The notes beneath the pieces are model-generated. The model had not been told where the DNA came from. It made no database searches and was given only the letters and a program-made list of their open reading frames with translations. A stretch of 64,000 bases of DNA, taken from the NCBI RefSeq assembly GCF_049800675.1, contig NZ_JBLOOT010000001.1, positions 1 to 64,000 on the forward strand, in the 5' to 3' direction. Every line of letters starts with the position of its first letter. The stretch's first letter is position 1. Positions 56,655 to 64,000 of this stretch are shown here, one piece after another. The position numbers and the translations under genes are program-made. The stretch comes from Cauispirillum nitrogeniifigens (GTDB lineage: Bacteria; Pseudomonadota; Alphaproteobacteria; Rhodospirillales; Rhodospirillaceae).

Positions 56655-56713
56655 CAGGGGGTCCTTGGAGGAAGCCTAAGGCGGGAGCCGATGGAAGGAG
56701 GGGGCGCGGACAC

Positions 56714-56747
56714 GAAAACCCGCGAGGCGGGCGCCGGCCCCGCGGGT
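56714..56747 (-). terminator. Terminator after the DUF2934 gene
   Basis: On the minus strand ACCCGCG and CGCGGGT arms enclose a GC-rich loop that itself contains complementary blocks, followed directly by TTTTCG. It separates the DUF2934 gene from glgX. Confidence 0.6.
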
Positions 56748-56770
56748 CGTCGGGACGGGGGCGAAGCGGC

Positions 56771-57175
56771 TCAGCCCTTGCCGGGAGCCGGGCTGGTCGA
56801 CGCTGCCTTGGTCTTGGTGGTGCCGGCGGGCTTGGCTGCCTTGGTGCCCGCAGGCTTGGCGGCGGCACCGTTGCCCTTCTGGGCGGGGGCGACGGGGGCC
56901 GTGGCGGCGGCCTTCTTCTCCGCGCCCTTGCGTGAAGCCGCCTTGGGTGCGTTGGCCTTGCCTGGCGCCTTGCCGGCTGGGGCGGCGGGGAAGGGCTCGG
57001 CGGCGGCCTTGGCCTTGGCGGTGGCCTTTTCCTCCGGCGAGGGCGGGATGTCCTCCAGGGTGATCTCCCGTTCGGCCTGGAGCCAGTAGCTCCAGTCATC
57101 CCCCAGCTTGCCGCCGTCGCGTTCCCACAGTTCGTAGGCGCGGTTGCGGATGCGGTCGTCGCGTGATTGGTCCAT
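56771..57175 (-). CDS. DUF2934 protein with histone H1-like tail
   Basis: A 134-residue protein. The first ~45 residues form the DUF2934 domain (RIRNRAYELWERDGGKLGDDW and YWLQAEREI). The rest is Ala/Lys/Pro-rich, with repeated KAAAKP-type words (KAPGKANAPKAASRKG, AKPAGTKAAKPAGTTKT) like eukaryotic H1 or AlgP tails, and may bind nucleic acid. DUF2934 genes are frequently found next to glycogen and trehalose genes, as here beside glgX. GAGG lies before the ATG. Function unknown. Confidence 0.85.
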   Translation of the reverse strand: MDQSRDDRIRNRAYELWERDGGKLGDDWSYWLQAEREITLEDIPPSPEEKATAKAKAAAEPFPAAPAGKAPGKANAPKAASRKGAEKKAAATAPVAPAQKGNGAAAKPAGTKAAKPAGTTKTKAASTSPAPGKG

Positions 57176-57382
57176 GTGAACTCCCTCGGTCTACCCGTTC
57201 GGAACCGGCGGCCCGTCGTTCCTCGGCTCTCGCCGGTTGCGGGCTTCACGTCACTTTACACCGATCCATCGGGGACGCGAACGTCCAATGGCCGTCGCCA
57301 CCGCCGGACCGCCCGATGAAACGAAAATTTCATCGCCGCGGTTCCGCCGTTCCGTTGTTCCGCTTCGCGCCTCCCCCGGCAA

Positions 57383-57417
57383 AGACGAAGCCGCCGCCCA
57401 CGGGCGTGGGCGGCGGC
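57383..57417 (-). terminator. Terminator of the cytochrome c gene
   Basis: On the minus strand a perfect 12-base stem (GCCGCCGCCCAC with GTGGGCGGCGGC, four-base loop) lies 42 bases after the stop codon and is followed by TTCGTCTTTG, a short T-rich tract. The rest of 57176-57458 shows no other feature. Confidence 0.7.
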
Positions 57418-57458
57418 TCGACCGGGCGTGGACCCGGAACCGTCGAAACGGGGACTGC

Positions 57459-57866
57459 TTACTTCAGGGTGTGCATGTAAGCGATCACGTCGGCGCGGTC
57501 CTCGGCCTTCGGCAGCTTGAAGGTCATCTTCGAGCGGGCCTTGTCGTCGGCGGCGTGGTGACGCAGGAAGGCGGTCGGGTCGGTCAGGTACTCGTCGAGG
57601 TTCTTGTCGTCCCAGGCGAAGCCGGCAGCGGCAGCCTTGACGTAACCGTCGGAGTAGTTGAAGCCTTCGGCCTTGTTCGGGCCGCGCTCAATGATGCCGA
57701 ACAGGTTCGGGCCAACCTTGTTGGCGCCACCCTGCTCGAAGGTATGGCAGGCGACGCAGCGCTGCTTGGCCAGCTTCTCGCCGGCGGCGGCATCGGCGGC
57801 CTGGGCGGCGCCGGTGGTCAGGGCAAGGGCGGCCAGCAGGCCAACGGCGAACACGCTCTTCTTCAT
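57459..57866 (-). CDS. Class I c-type cytochrome
   Basis: A 135-residue periplasmic electron carrier of the cytochrome c2/c550 family. The signal peptide ends at AAQAADA; the heme is attached at CVACH (residues 37-41). A GPNLFGIIERGP segment follows, and a methionine in SKMTFKLPKAEDRADVIAYM is the likely sixth ligand. GAGGAG lies before the ATG at seven bases. A strong hairpin terminator follows. It is divergent from rpoH, with a ~600-base gap. Confidence 0.95.
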   Translation of the reverse strand: MKKSVFAVGLLAALALTTGAAQAADAAAGEKLAKQRCVACHTFEQGGANKVGPNLFGIIERGPNKAEGFNYSDGYVKAAAAGFAWDDKNLDEYLTDPTAFLRHHAADDKARSKMTFKLPKAEDRADVIAYMHTLK

Positions 57867-58465
57867 CCCAAACTCCTCTGTCATCCGTTGTTTTTCCGCC
57901 ACGCCCGGAGGGCAGCGCGGAGCCCGGCTCCCACCGGGCATTCCCATGAACATTCGCGTCCGAGGGTACGAACGCTGAACCCCCTCATGCGGCGTCGGAC
58001 TATAACGGCATGAAGCTTGCCAAACAAGGCGGGCGAGAAGAAACGCCGCAGCGGCGCCGCCGGTTTGACTGAAGCGCACGATAGGCCGCGAATGTGGCCC
58101 TTTTTCGACGGTCCCCCGCCGCGAAACCGCCATGAACCCCCGTCATAGTGACGAGACGGAACGAGTCGCGCCGCCGCGCCCCGGCATGGGTGGCGCCGCT
58201 CTTAGGGCGTAGGCCCGGAGAAATGTGGCAACCGGCCGGGAAACGCCGGTGTTTCTGACAATGTCCCGGCCCACGCTGGCATATTAATCTTGACCAAAAT
58301 GGTCCACAATGTAGACTGTAATCGTTAAAAAGTGGGAGGGGCGGCCGCAGGTTCCGCGCCACGTGATGAATGGATGGACGCGCGCCCAGGAAAGCGGGTG
58401 GCGCGATGATCCGGGCGGGGCGCTGCGGCGTAGTGTTCCAGGGTTGACCTACCGGGAGAGGTTCC
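57867..58465. other. Intergenic region between the cytochrome c gene and rpoH
   Basis: Nearly 600 bases without a supported gene. Its AT-richer right end holds a candidate rpoH promoter (58290-58317) and a leader of about 140 bases. The left part contains no feature I can support beyond the cytochrome c ribosome binding site. Confidence 0.6.
58290..58317 (+). promoter_or_regulatory. Candidate promoter of rpoH
   Basis: TTGACC and TAGACT are separated by 16 bases in the only AT-rich stretch of the gap, about 150 bases before the rpoH start. The -35 match is good and the -10 match is moderate. Confidence 0.5.
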
Positions 58466-59377
58466 ATGGCCCAGAAAAGCAGCCTGAATGTGCCGGCGAT
58501 CACGGCCGAGGGTGGCCTGTCGCAGTACATGGAAGCCATCAAACGCTATCCCCTGCTCACTCCGCAGGAGGAGTACGACCTCGCCTGCCGTTTCCGCGAC
58601 GGCGACGATGCCGCCGCCGGCCAGCGCATGGTCACCAGCCACCTGCGCCTGGTGGCCAAGATCGCCATGGGCTACCGCTACTACGGCCTGCCGGTGTCTG
58701 ACCTGATTTCGGAGGGCAACCTGGGCCTGATGCGGGCGGTCAAGAAGTTCGAGCCCGAGAAGGGGTTCCGCCTGGCCACCTATGCCATGTGGTGGATCAA
58801 GGCGTCGATCAACGAATACGTCCTGAACTCCTGGTCGCTGGTCAAGGTCGGCACGGTCGCCTCGCAGAAGAAGCTGTTCTTCAACCTGCGGCGCCTGAAG
58901 GCCAAGCTCGGCGTCTACGAGGAGGGCGAACTGACCGCCGAGCAGGCCGAGGAGATCGCCAACGAGCTGTCGGTGTCGACGGCCGACGTGCATTCCATGA
59001 ACCGCCGTCTGGCCCGCCAGGACGCCTCGCTCAACATTCCCGTCGGCGAGGAAGGGGAACTCCAGCGCATGGATCTGCTGGTCGATGAGCGCATCGACCA
59101 GGAGGAGTCCCTGGCCATGAAGCAGGAGCGGCAGCTCGGCAGCCGCCTGCTGCGCGACGCCCTGGAGACGCTGAACGACCGCGAGCGCCACATCATCACC
59201 GAGCGCCGCCTGCGCAGCGCCCCGATCACCCTGGAGGATCTGGGCAAGCAGTACGGCATCTCGCGCGAGCGGGTGCGGCAGATCGAAAACCGCGCCTTCG
59301 ACAAGCTCCAGACCGCCGTGCGCAAGGCCGCCACGGCGCTGGAGGGCGCCGGCCGCCTGGCTCCTTCGCCGGGCTGA
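58466..59377 (+). CDS. rpoH: RNA polymerase sigma-32 factor
   Basis: RpoH directs transcription of heat-shock genes. Region 2 is visible as LISEGNLGLMRAVKKFEPEKGFRLATYAMWWIKASINEYVL. The RpoH box lies in VASQKKLFFNLRRLK, and region 4 is ITLEDLGKQYGISRERVRQIENRAFDKL. Length 303 residues fits alphaproteobacterial RpoH. The ATG is preceded by GGGAGAGG. An intrinsic terminator follows after ~25 bases. The ~140-base leader could fold and respond to temperature, which the sequence alone does not show. Confidence 0.97.
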   Translation: MAQKSSLNVPAITAEGGLSQYMEAIKRYPLLTPQEEYDLACRFRDGDDAAAGQRMVTSHLRLVAKIAMGYRYYGLPVSDLISEGNLGLMRAVKKFEPEKGFRLATYAMWWIKASINEYVLNSWSLVKVGTVASQKKLFFNLRRLKAKLGVYEEGELTAEQAEEIANELSVSTADVHSMNRRLARQDASLNIPVGEEGELQRMDLLVDERIDQEESLAMKQERQLGSRLLRDALETLNDRERHIITERRLRSAPITLEDLGKQYGISRERVRQIENRAFDKLQTAVRKAATALEGAGRLAPSPG

Positions 59378-59403
59378 TGCCTCAGGCACACCTGTGAACG
59401 CCC

Positions 59404-59436
59404 AAAGGGCGCGGCATCCCGGACCGCGCCCTTTTT
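59404..59436 (+). terminator. Terminator of rpoH
   Basis: AAAGGGCGCGG and CCGCGCCCTTTTT form an 11-bp stem around a nine-base loop, with the T run in the 3' arm and beyond. It lies 27 bases after the rpoH stop. Confidence 0.9.
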
Positions 59437-59517
59437 GCTGCGCCGCAGTTGCGGGTCTTGCGGGATGAGGTCGGTTTCGGCAAAGCTGGGGGGAGACAAC
59501 CCGCAGCGGAGGAACCG

Positions 59518-59856
59518 ATGAAACTCGTCATGGCCGTGATCAAGCCGTTCAAGCTGGACGATGTGCGCGAAGCGCTGGGGGCCATCGGCATCCAGGGCCT
59601 GACCGTGTCCGAGGTCAAGGGCTTCGGCCGCCAGCGCGGGCAGGCCGAGATCTATCGTGGCGCCGAGTACGTGGTGAACTTCCTGCCCAAGGTGAAGGTG
59701 GAAGTGGTCATCGACGACGCCCTGGTCGACAAGGCCATCGAAGCCATCCGCACCGCCGCCAACTCCGGCAAGATTGGCGACGGCAAGATCTTCGTCATGG
59801 ACATCGGTCAGGCCGTACGCATCCGCACCGGCGAAACCGACAGCGAAGCCCTGTAA
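59518..59856 (+). CDS. glnK: P-II nitrogen regulatory protein (GlnK/GlnZ-like)
   Basis: A 112-residue trimeric signal protein that senses 2-oxoglutarate and energy state. The T-loop has the uridylylation tyrosine Y51 in EIYRGAEYVV, and the B- and C-loops are TAANSGKIGDGKIFV and RIRTGETDSEAL. MKLVMAVIKPFKLDDVREAL and the C-terminal spelling are closer to GlnK/GlnZ than to GlnB; no amtB or glnA lies beside it, so the paralogue name is tentative. GGAGGA sits before the ATG. It stands alone between rpoH and a convergent GyrI-like gene; a nitrogen-control promoter was sought but not found. Confidence 0.92.
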   Translation: MKLVMAVIKPFKLDDVREALGAIGIQGLTVSEVKGFGRQRGQAEIYRGAEYVVNFLPKVKVEVVIDDALVDKAIEAIRTAANSGKIGDGKIFVMDIGQAVRIRTGETDSEAL

Positions 59857-59886
59857 GGGCAGGGAGAAAGGGGCGGGCGGCGGTTT

Positions 59887-60363
59887 TTATGCTGCCGGCC
59901 GCAACGGCAGGCGGATCTCGGTCAGCAGGTCCGCCTCGCCGGTCGTGCGGAGGTCGTTGAGATAGACCTCCACCCCCGGTCCGGGGCGCAGCGCATAGCC
60001 GCTGTCGGGCAGCCAGCTTTCCAGAAGCCAGCGATAGGTCCGGCCGATGCCGCCATAGGGACCGCGATGCAGGGCCACGGCATAGGTGCCGCCGCGCACG
60101 GCGGTGCGCCGCAGGGTGCCGGTGTCGGTGGTGCCCTCGGCGATGGTCACGCCGGCGTCGAAGTGGCGCGGCCCCGGCGTGCCCTGGCGCATCACGTCGA
60201 GGCACAGGCGGACCGGCCGCGTGTCGGCGGCCACCAGCCCGTCGCGGGCGGCGTGATCCAGGGCCTCGCGCAGGGTTTCGGCGATGTCGTCCATCGGCCC
60301 CAGGTGGCTGAGGCAGGCGGCGGTGAACGGGGGCAGGGTCTTGACGTCGACGGTGATGGGCAT
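59887..60363 (-). CDS. GyrI-like small-molecule binding protein
   Basis: A 158-residue protein of the GyrI/AraC effector-binding fold. Features are VDVKTLPPFTAACLSHLGPMDDI, GVTIAEGTTDTGTL, GTYAVALHRGPYGGIGRTYRWLLESWLP and a terminal VEVYLNDLRTTGEADLLTEIRLPL. The conserved H-x-G-PY and YLND patterns are standard. It has no DNA-binding domain, so it acts alone as GyrI-like (SbmC) proteins do, perhaps binding drugs; the real ligand is unknown. It is convergent with the P-II gene and divergent from rpsD. Confidence 0.9.
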   Translation of the reverse strand: MPITVDVKTLPPFTAACLSHLGPMDDIAETLREALDHAARDGLVAADTRPVRLCLDVMRQGTPGPRHFDAGVTIAEGTTDTGTLRRTAVRGGTYAVALHRGPYGGIGRTYRWLLESWLPDSGYALRPGPGVEVYLNDLRTTGEADLLTEIRLPLRPAA

Positions 60364-60459
60364 GGCCTGCCTCCCTCCTGCTCGCCGGCGGCCCGTCCGT
60401 GGGTGGGGCGGGGCGCCGCTGTCTGTGCGGTGGGTGTACTGTAGACGCTCTTTTCGGAT

Positions 60460-60487
60460 TTGACATCCCCGGCCCCTTGGCCATAAT
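60460..60487 (+). promoter_or_regulatory. Promoter of rpsD
   Basis: A perfect TTGACA is followed after 16 bases by CATAAT (five of six), in the right orientation and about 145 bases before the S4 start. This is the clearest sigma-70 promoter in the window. Confidence 0.85.
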
Positions 60488-60631
60488 GCGCCCTCTCCAT
60501 TCCCGAGAATGCGGGCCGTGGGGGGTGTCCTTTTCCTGCCGGGCGCCCTGATTCCACGACCCCAGCCGCCGGATGTCGCCGGGCCGGACTATCGGGACAA
60601 CAACGGTCTTTGAACCTAAGGACAAAGAAGC

Positions 60632-61246
60632 ATGTCGAAGCGTATTGCCGCCAAGCATAAGATCGACCGCCGTCTTGGCGTCAACCTGTGGGGCCGCGCC
60701 AAGTCCCCGATCAACAAGCGTGAATACGGTCCGGGCCAGCACGGCCAGCGCCGCAAGAAGCCGTCCGACTACGGCACCCAGCTGTCGGCCAAGCAGAAGC
60801 TGAAGGGCTACTACGCCAACATCTCCGAGAAGGCTTTCCGCAAGTACTATGCCGAGGCCGTGCGTCGCAAGGGCGACACCTCCGAGAACCTGATCGGCCT
60901 GCTGGAGCGCCGCCTGGACGCCGTGGTCTACCGCATGAAGTTCGCGCCGACTCCGTTCGCCTCGCGCCAGTTCATCAACCACGGCCACATCAAGGTCAAC
61001 GGTCAGCGCGTCAACATCGCCTCCTACATGGTCAAGGAAGGCGACGTCGTCGAGGTGCGCGAGCGCTCCAAGCAGCTCGCCATCCTGCTCGAGTCGGTGT
61101 CCCTGGCCGAGCGTGACGTGCCCGACTACATCGAAGTCGACCACAAGGCCATGAAGGGCACCTTCGTCCGCACCCCGAAGCTGGGCGACGTGCCCTACCC
61201 GGTGCAGATGGAGCCGAACCTGGTCATCGAATTCTACTCGCGCTGA
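60632..61246 (+). CDS. rpsD: 30S ribosomal protein S4
   Basis: S4 nucleates assembly of the small subunit by binding 16S rRNA. The N-terminus has SKRIAAKHKIDRRLGVNLWGR and the GPGQHGQRRKKPSDYG segment; the S4 RNA-binding domain carries RRLDAVVYRMKFAPTPFASRQFINHGHIKVNG. Length 204 residues is typical. It stands alone, away from the alpha operon, as commonly in alphaproteobacteria. A strong promoter and a ~145-base leader precede it and an intrinsic terminator follows; an autoregulatory leader is possible but not shown. Confidence 0.98.
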   Translation: MSKRIAAKHKIDRRLGVNLWGRAKSPINKREYGPGQHGQRRKKPSDYGTQLSAKQKLKGYYANISEKAFRKYYAEAVRRKGDTSENLIGLLERRLDAVVYRMKFAPTPFASRQFINHGHIKVNGQRVNIASYMVKEGDVVEVRERSKQLAILLESVSLAERDVPDYIEVDHKAMKGTFVRTPKLGDVPYPVQMEPNLVIEFYSR

Positions 61247-61273
61247 TCGCTTCAGCATCGAGTGGGTTTCGCG

Positions 61274-61298
61274 GGGCCGCCCTTTGGGGCGGCCCTTT
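61274..61298 (+). terminator. Terminator of rpsD
   Basis: GGGCCGCC and GGCGGCCC form an eight-base stem around a six-base loop followed by TTTGCGTTT, 28 bases after the stop codon. Confidence 0.8.
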
Positions 61299-61421
61299 GC
61301 GTTTGGCGATCGGTGGAGTCGCCCGCCCGGTGGTGCGCGCCGGGTCTTTTCCGATGGTTGCGGGACCCGGAAGACGGGTTCGTCCGTTCATGGGGCGGAA
61401 GAGATCGGAAGGAATTGCCCC

Positions 61422-62488
61422 ATGAACGCGAAATTGTCGGCCGCGCTGGCGCTCCTTGGCCTGTGGTTGACGCCCGGCCCACTGCGCCCCCCCCGACGCC
61501 CCCGCCGACGCACGGCCAGCAGGTTACCGCCGCCACCGTTCCCGGCCTGGAGTGGGTGCGGGGGGATGCCGCCGCCATCCCTTCCGGGGCCATGGTGGCG
61601 GGGGTGGACGGCGACCGGCCCGTCCATGTGTGCCGTGTTGAAAATGACGGCCTGCGCGTCGGCAAGCTGATGGACGGCACCTGCCTGGTGCCCATGAGCG
61701 GGGCCGAAATCGGCTTCCCGGACTATGAGGTGCTGACCGGGGACCCGTGGCTGCTGCGCTGGCCTGCGGGCTCGGGCAGTCTGCCGCCGCTTGGTCTGGT
61801 CGCCGGCGAGGTGGCCGGACGGCCGGGCGTGCTGTGCGTGGTCGAGCACATGGGCGGGGTTCATCCCGGTATGCTGCTCTACGACCGCTGCCACTTCGGC
61901 CTCAACGGCAAGGAGATCATGGCGGTGGACTACCGCTACGCCGAGCCCAATCCGCCCGGCGAGGTGGCCATGCGCTACGCCTCCGGTGGCTGGGTGCCGC
62001 CGGGCGCCCTGACCGTGGCCCAGGGGGCGCCGACGCCGCCGGTGGTGGTGGGGGCCGCGCCGCCCCTGTGCCTGGCGCAGTCGGGCGGGGCCTGGGTGCC
62101 GGGGATGCTGGAACCGGGCCAGGGCTGCGTGCACGTCCAGGGCACGCAGGTGGCCCGCGCCATGGGCTACACGGTGGTGGTCGGCGATCCCGCCCGCGTC
62201 GCCTGGGTCACCTACGAGGGCGGCGAACTGCCGCGCTGGGAAGGGCCGCCGGAGTACTCCGTGCGCATCGGCGGCTATCGCCCCGGCGGCGCGCCCCTGG
62301 AGATCTGCCGGGCGGAGGTCGGCGGGCAACTGGTCTCCGGCCATGTGGAAGGTGGCCGCTGCCTGATCGCGGCGGGTGCGTCACAGGTTGCCGCCGTGCC
62401 GCGCTATCAGGTGTTGCACTACATCCACGACATCCAGCAGGCCAACCGCCCCGGTGCCATGTCCGCCCCGCCGGATGGCCTGCGCTGA
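61422..62488 (+). pseudogene. DM9-repeat secreted protein, frameshifted in a poly-C tract
   Basis: The ATG at 61422 follows GGAAGGA and encodes a signal peptide (MNAKLSAALALLGLWLTPGP). After an eight-C run at 61487-61494 the matching frame changes: one extra C would join it to the downstream product. That product contains five to six DM9-type units, e.g. VHVCRVENDGLRVGKLMDG, VLCVVEHMGGVHPGMLLYDR, LCLAQSGGAWVPGMLEPG and EICRAEVGGQLVSGHVEGGRCLI. DM9 repeats bind sugars in eukaryotic lectins; here an envelope or secreted carbohydrate-binding role is only a guess. The shifted frame could be a sequencing error, a true pseudogene or phase variation. A fully open frame exists from 61262, but its N-terminus is unlike a signal peptide. 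Confidence 0.7.
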
Positions 62489-62491
62489 CAT

Positions 62492-62523
62492 GAAAAAAGG
62501 GAGCCGGCGCGGGCCGGCTCCCT
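62492..62523 (-). terminator. Terminator of grxD
   Basis: On the minus strand GGGAGCCGGC and GCCGGCTCCC form a ten-base stem with a short loop, followed by a run of six T residues. It is 22 bases after the grxD stop. Confidence 0.9.
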
Positions 62524-62544
62524 GTGTCGTCCGGTGGCGCCCGG

Positions 62545-62880
62545 TCAGGCGTTCAGCGGGACGTTCTTGTCCTTGAGCATCTGGGACAGCTCGCCCGACG
62601 CCGCCATTTCGCGCACGATGTCGCAGCCGCCGACGAACTCGCCCTTGATGTAGAGCTGGGGAATGGTCGGCCAGTTGGTGAACTCCTTGATCCCCTGGCG
62701 GATCTCGTCGTTCTCCAGGACGTTGATGCCCTTGAACTTGACGCCGAGCTGGCTGAGAACCTGGACCACGGCGGCGGAGAAGCCGCACTGCGGGAAGGCC
62801 GGGGAGCCCTTCATGAACAGCACGACGGCGTTCTCGTCGATCTCGCTCTGGATCTTCGCAAAAACCGGATTGTCACTCAT
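62545..62880 (-). CDS. grxD: Monothiol glutaredoxin Grx4
   Basis: A 111-residue CGFS-type glutaredoxin that handles Fe-S clusters. The cluster-ligand cysteine is C32 in FPQCGFS; WPTIPQLYIKGEFVGGCDIVREM supplies the glutathione-binding TIP and GG-CD sites. Length is normal. ATG with GGGGCG upstream. It is followed by a strong terminator and preceded by ~155 bases containing no other gene. Confidence 0.97.
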   Translation of the reverse strand: MSDNPVFAKIQSEIDENAVVLFMKGSPAFPQCGFSAAVVQVLSQLGVKFKGINVLENDEIRQGIKEFTNWPTIPQLYIKGEFVGGCDIVREMAASGELSQMLKDKNVPLNA

Positions 62881-63035
62881 CTAACATCGCCCCTTTCACT
62901 GGGTCTGGATACGCTCGCACCGCCATGTCGGCCCTATGACATCGGCCCCAAGACCGAGATGTCTTGTCGGGTAAACATAGGGATGCCAGGGGGAGTGCGT
63001 CAATATCGCCCGGAACGCGCCGGATGCCAAGCGAA

Positions 63036-63998
63036 TCAGCGGGCGAATCCGCGGCGCGGCCAGGAATAGACGGCGATGCCCAGCCAGATCAGCGCGAAGG
63101 TGACGGCGTGCGCGGCGGTGAACGTCTCGCGCAGGAACACCGTGGCGACGACGAACTGGATGGTCGGGTTGAGGTAGAACACCAGTCCCATGGTCGACAG
63201 CCGCAGCCGCCTTGCCCCGAAGGTGTAGAGGAACAGCGGCACGGCCGTCACCAGCGGCGTGCCGAGCAGCAGCATGGCCGGCAGGAAGAGGTCTTCGCCG
63301 GGCAGGAAGGCGCCGCCGGTGTGCGACACCCACACCAGGAAGGCGAGGGCGAAGGGCAGCGTCAGCAGGGTCTCGATGAACAGCCCGACCAGGCTTTCCG
63401 CCGGGGCGATCTTGCGCAGCAGGCCATAGGCGGCAAACGACGTCGCCAGGGCCAGGGTGATCCACGGCACCCGGCCCAGGCCGATCACCAGCACCGCCAC
63501 GCCGACCACCACCAGCCCGAGGGCGAGGCCCTGGCGGCGGGTGAACCGCTCCTTGAGGAACACCGCGCCCAGCAGCACGTTGACCAGCGGCAGCACGTAG
63601 TAGCCCAGGCTGGCGTAGAGTGTCTGGCCGCTGGTCACGGCATGGACGAACACCAGCCAGTTCAGGGTGACGGACAGGGCCGACCCGACGAACACCGCCA
63701 GCGTCCGGGGGCGCAGCAGCAAGGCCACCACCTCGGCCAACTGCCCCCGCCAGGCCAGCACCAGCCCAATGGCCAGGGCGCTCCACACGATGCGGTGGGC
63801 GACCACCTCGTGCGGCGGGACGGCGGCGATGGCGATGAAGAAAAACGGCGACAGCCCCCACATCCCGCAGGCCGAGATCGCGGCGATCAACCCGGCCCGC
63901 GCGCGGGCGGCATCGGAAGGGGGAGCGGACAAGAGCGGGGGAGCCTTGGGCTGGGGGAAGGGGCGGTGATTTGATGAACCACCAAGACACCAAGGCAC
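63036..63998 (-). CDS. rarD: RarD-family EamA transporter
   Basis: A membrane permease of about ten helices, RarD/chloramphenicol-sensitivity type. Features are CGMWGLSPFFFIAIAAVPPHEVVAHRIVWS near the N-terminus, LNWLVFVHAVTSGQTLYASLGYYVLPLVNVLLGAVFLKER, and GLVFYLNPTIQFVVATVFLRETFT. The substrate is unknown. The open frame starts at the window edge, but its first ~12 residues are encoded by a repeat (63977-64000); a TTG at 63932, before SAPPSDAARARAG, is a likely true start, giving 298 residues. Confidence 0.88.
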   Translation of the reverse strand: MPWCLGGSSNHRPFPQPKAPPLLSAPPSDAARARAGLIAAISACGMWGLSPFFFIAIAAVPPHEVVAHRIVWSALAIGLVLAWRGQLAEVVALLLRPRTLAVFVGSALSVTLNWLVFVHAVTSGQTLYASLGYYVLPLVNVLLGAVFLKERFTRRQGLALGLVVVGVAVLVIGLGRVPWITLALATSFAAYGLLRKIAPAESLVGLFIETLLTLPFALAFLVWVSHTGGAFLPGEDLFLPAMLLLGTPLVTAVPLFLYTFGARRLRLSTMGLVFYLNPTIQFVVATVFLRETFTAAHAVTFALIWLGIAVYSWPRRGFAR

Positions 63999-64000
63999 CA
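63977..64000. repeat. Second copy of the CCACCAAGACACC repeat, cut by the window edge
   Basis: AACCACCAAGACACCAAGGC followed by ACCA matches the left arm of the repeat at 26908-26942 over 22 or 23 of 24 bases. Only one arm is visible because the window ends here. Confidence 0.8.

Noticed and set aside
59437..59517. A sigma-54 promoter before the P-II gene
   Set aside because: No GG-N10-GC element with reasonable flanks was found in the short gap.
61262..62488. The uninterrupted 408-codon frame as the correct DM9 gene
   Set aside because: Its first ~70 residues lie across the rpsD terminator and lack a ribosome binding site and signal peptide, whereas the frame with a proper leader starts at 61422.

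Overview
The window is GC-rich DNA of an alphaproteobacterium, most plausibly a member of the Rhodospirillales. This rests on the protein families present (S4, sigma-32, P-II, FbpAB-type iron transport, DUF3369/HD-GYP signalling) and is an inference from gene content, since no 16S rRNA is present. It divides at a tRNA-Ser gene near 17.9 kb into a mobile or defence island on the left and ordinary chromosome on the right.

Left part (1 to about 17.9 kb): a mosaic accessory island. It opens with the right end of an IS3-family insertion sequence that has cut off the 5' end of a relaxase gene. Then come an antirestriction (ArdC-type) gene fragment and a gene with a nucleoside 2-deoxyribosyltransferase/TIR-like domain. 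Next is a complete, tightly packed type I Zorya antiphage operon, zorABCD (3.1-11.4 kb). Downstream are a broken RecQ-like helicase with an exonuclease-type N-terminus, and a second mobilization module: small genes on the minus strand, a palindrome-rich intergenic region that looks like an origin of transfer, and an 1107-residue MobA/MobL-type relaxase. An AlpA-like excisionase and three spaced GTGGACA repeats lie just before the tRNA-Ser, whose 3' end faces the island, as expected for tRNA-targeted integration. No integrase is seen in the window.

Right part (about 18-64 kb): chromosomal genes. 18-26.9 kb holds a DMT transporter, a serine esterase, an NTF2-like protein, a PDZ protein, a Fur-box-flanked ferric iron ABC transporter (permease and binding protein), an MgtC-like protein, a lipoprotein and a phosphofructokinase of the PPi type. 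27-29.7 kb is an overlapping chaC / extensin-like / dacB cluster. 30-36.7 kb encodes a signalling group: a multi-PAS histidine kinase, a DUF3369/HD-GYP response regulator and a CHASE-PAS kinase. Then follow prfC, a DUF2066 gene whose ribosome binding site lies in a perfect hairpin, and an AspT/YidE-type transporter.

Glycogen metabolism dominates 40.8-57.2 kb: glgC (minus), glgA and glgP (plus), then malQ and glgX (minus) with a DUF2934 protein. They are interrupted by a gamma-glutamyltransferase, a large PAS kinase with a FixL-like PAS domain, and a trans-aconitate methyltransferase. Together these genes make ADP-glucose, polymerise it, and mobilise and debranch the polymer; glgB is not in the window. 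The last 7 kb carries a cytochrome c, rpoH, a P-II protein, a GyrI-like protein, rpsD with a clear sigma-70 promoter, a frameshifted DM9-repeat protein, the CGFS glutaredoxin grxD and rarD. A CCACCAAGACACC-type repeat occurs as a long inverted pair at 26.9-27.0 kb and again at the right edge.
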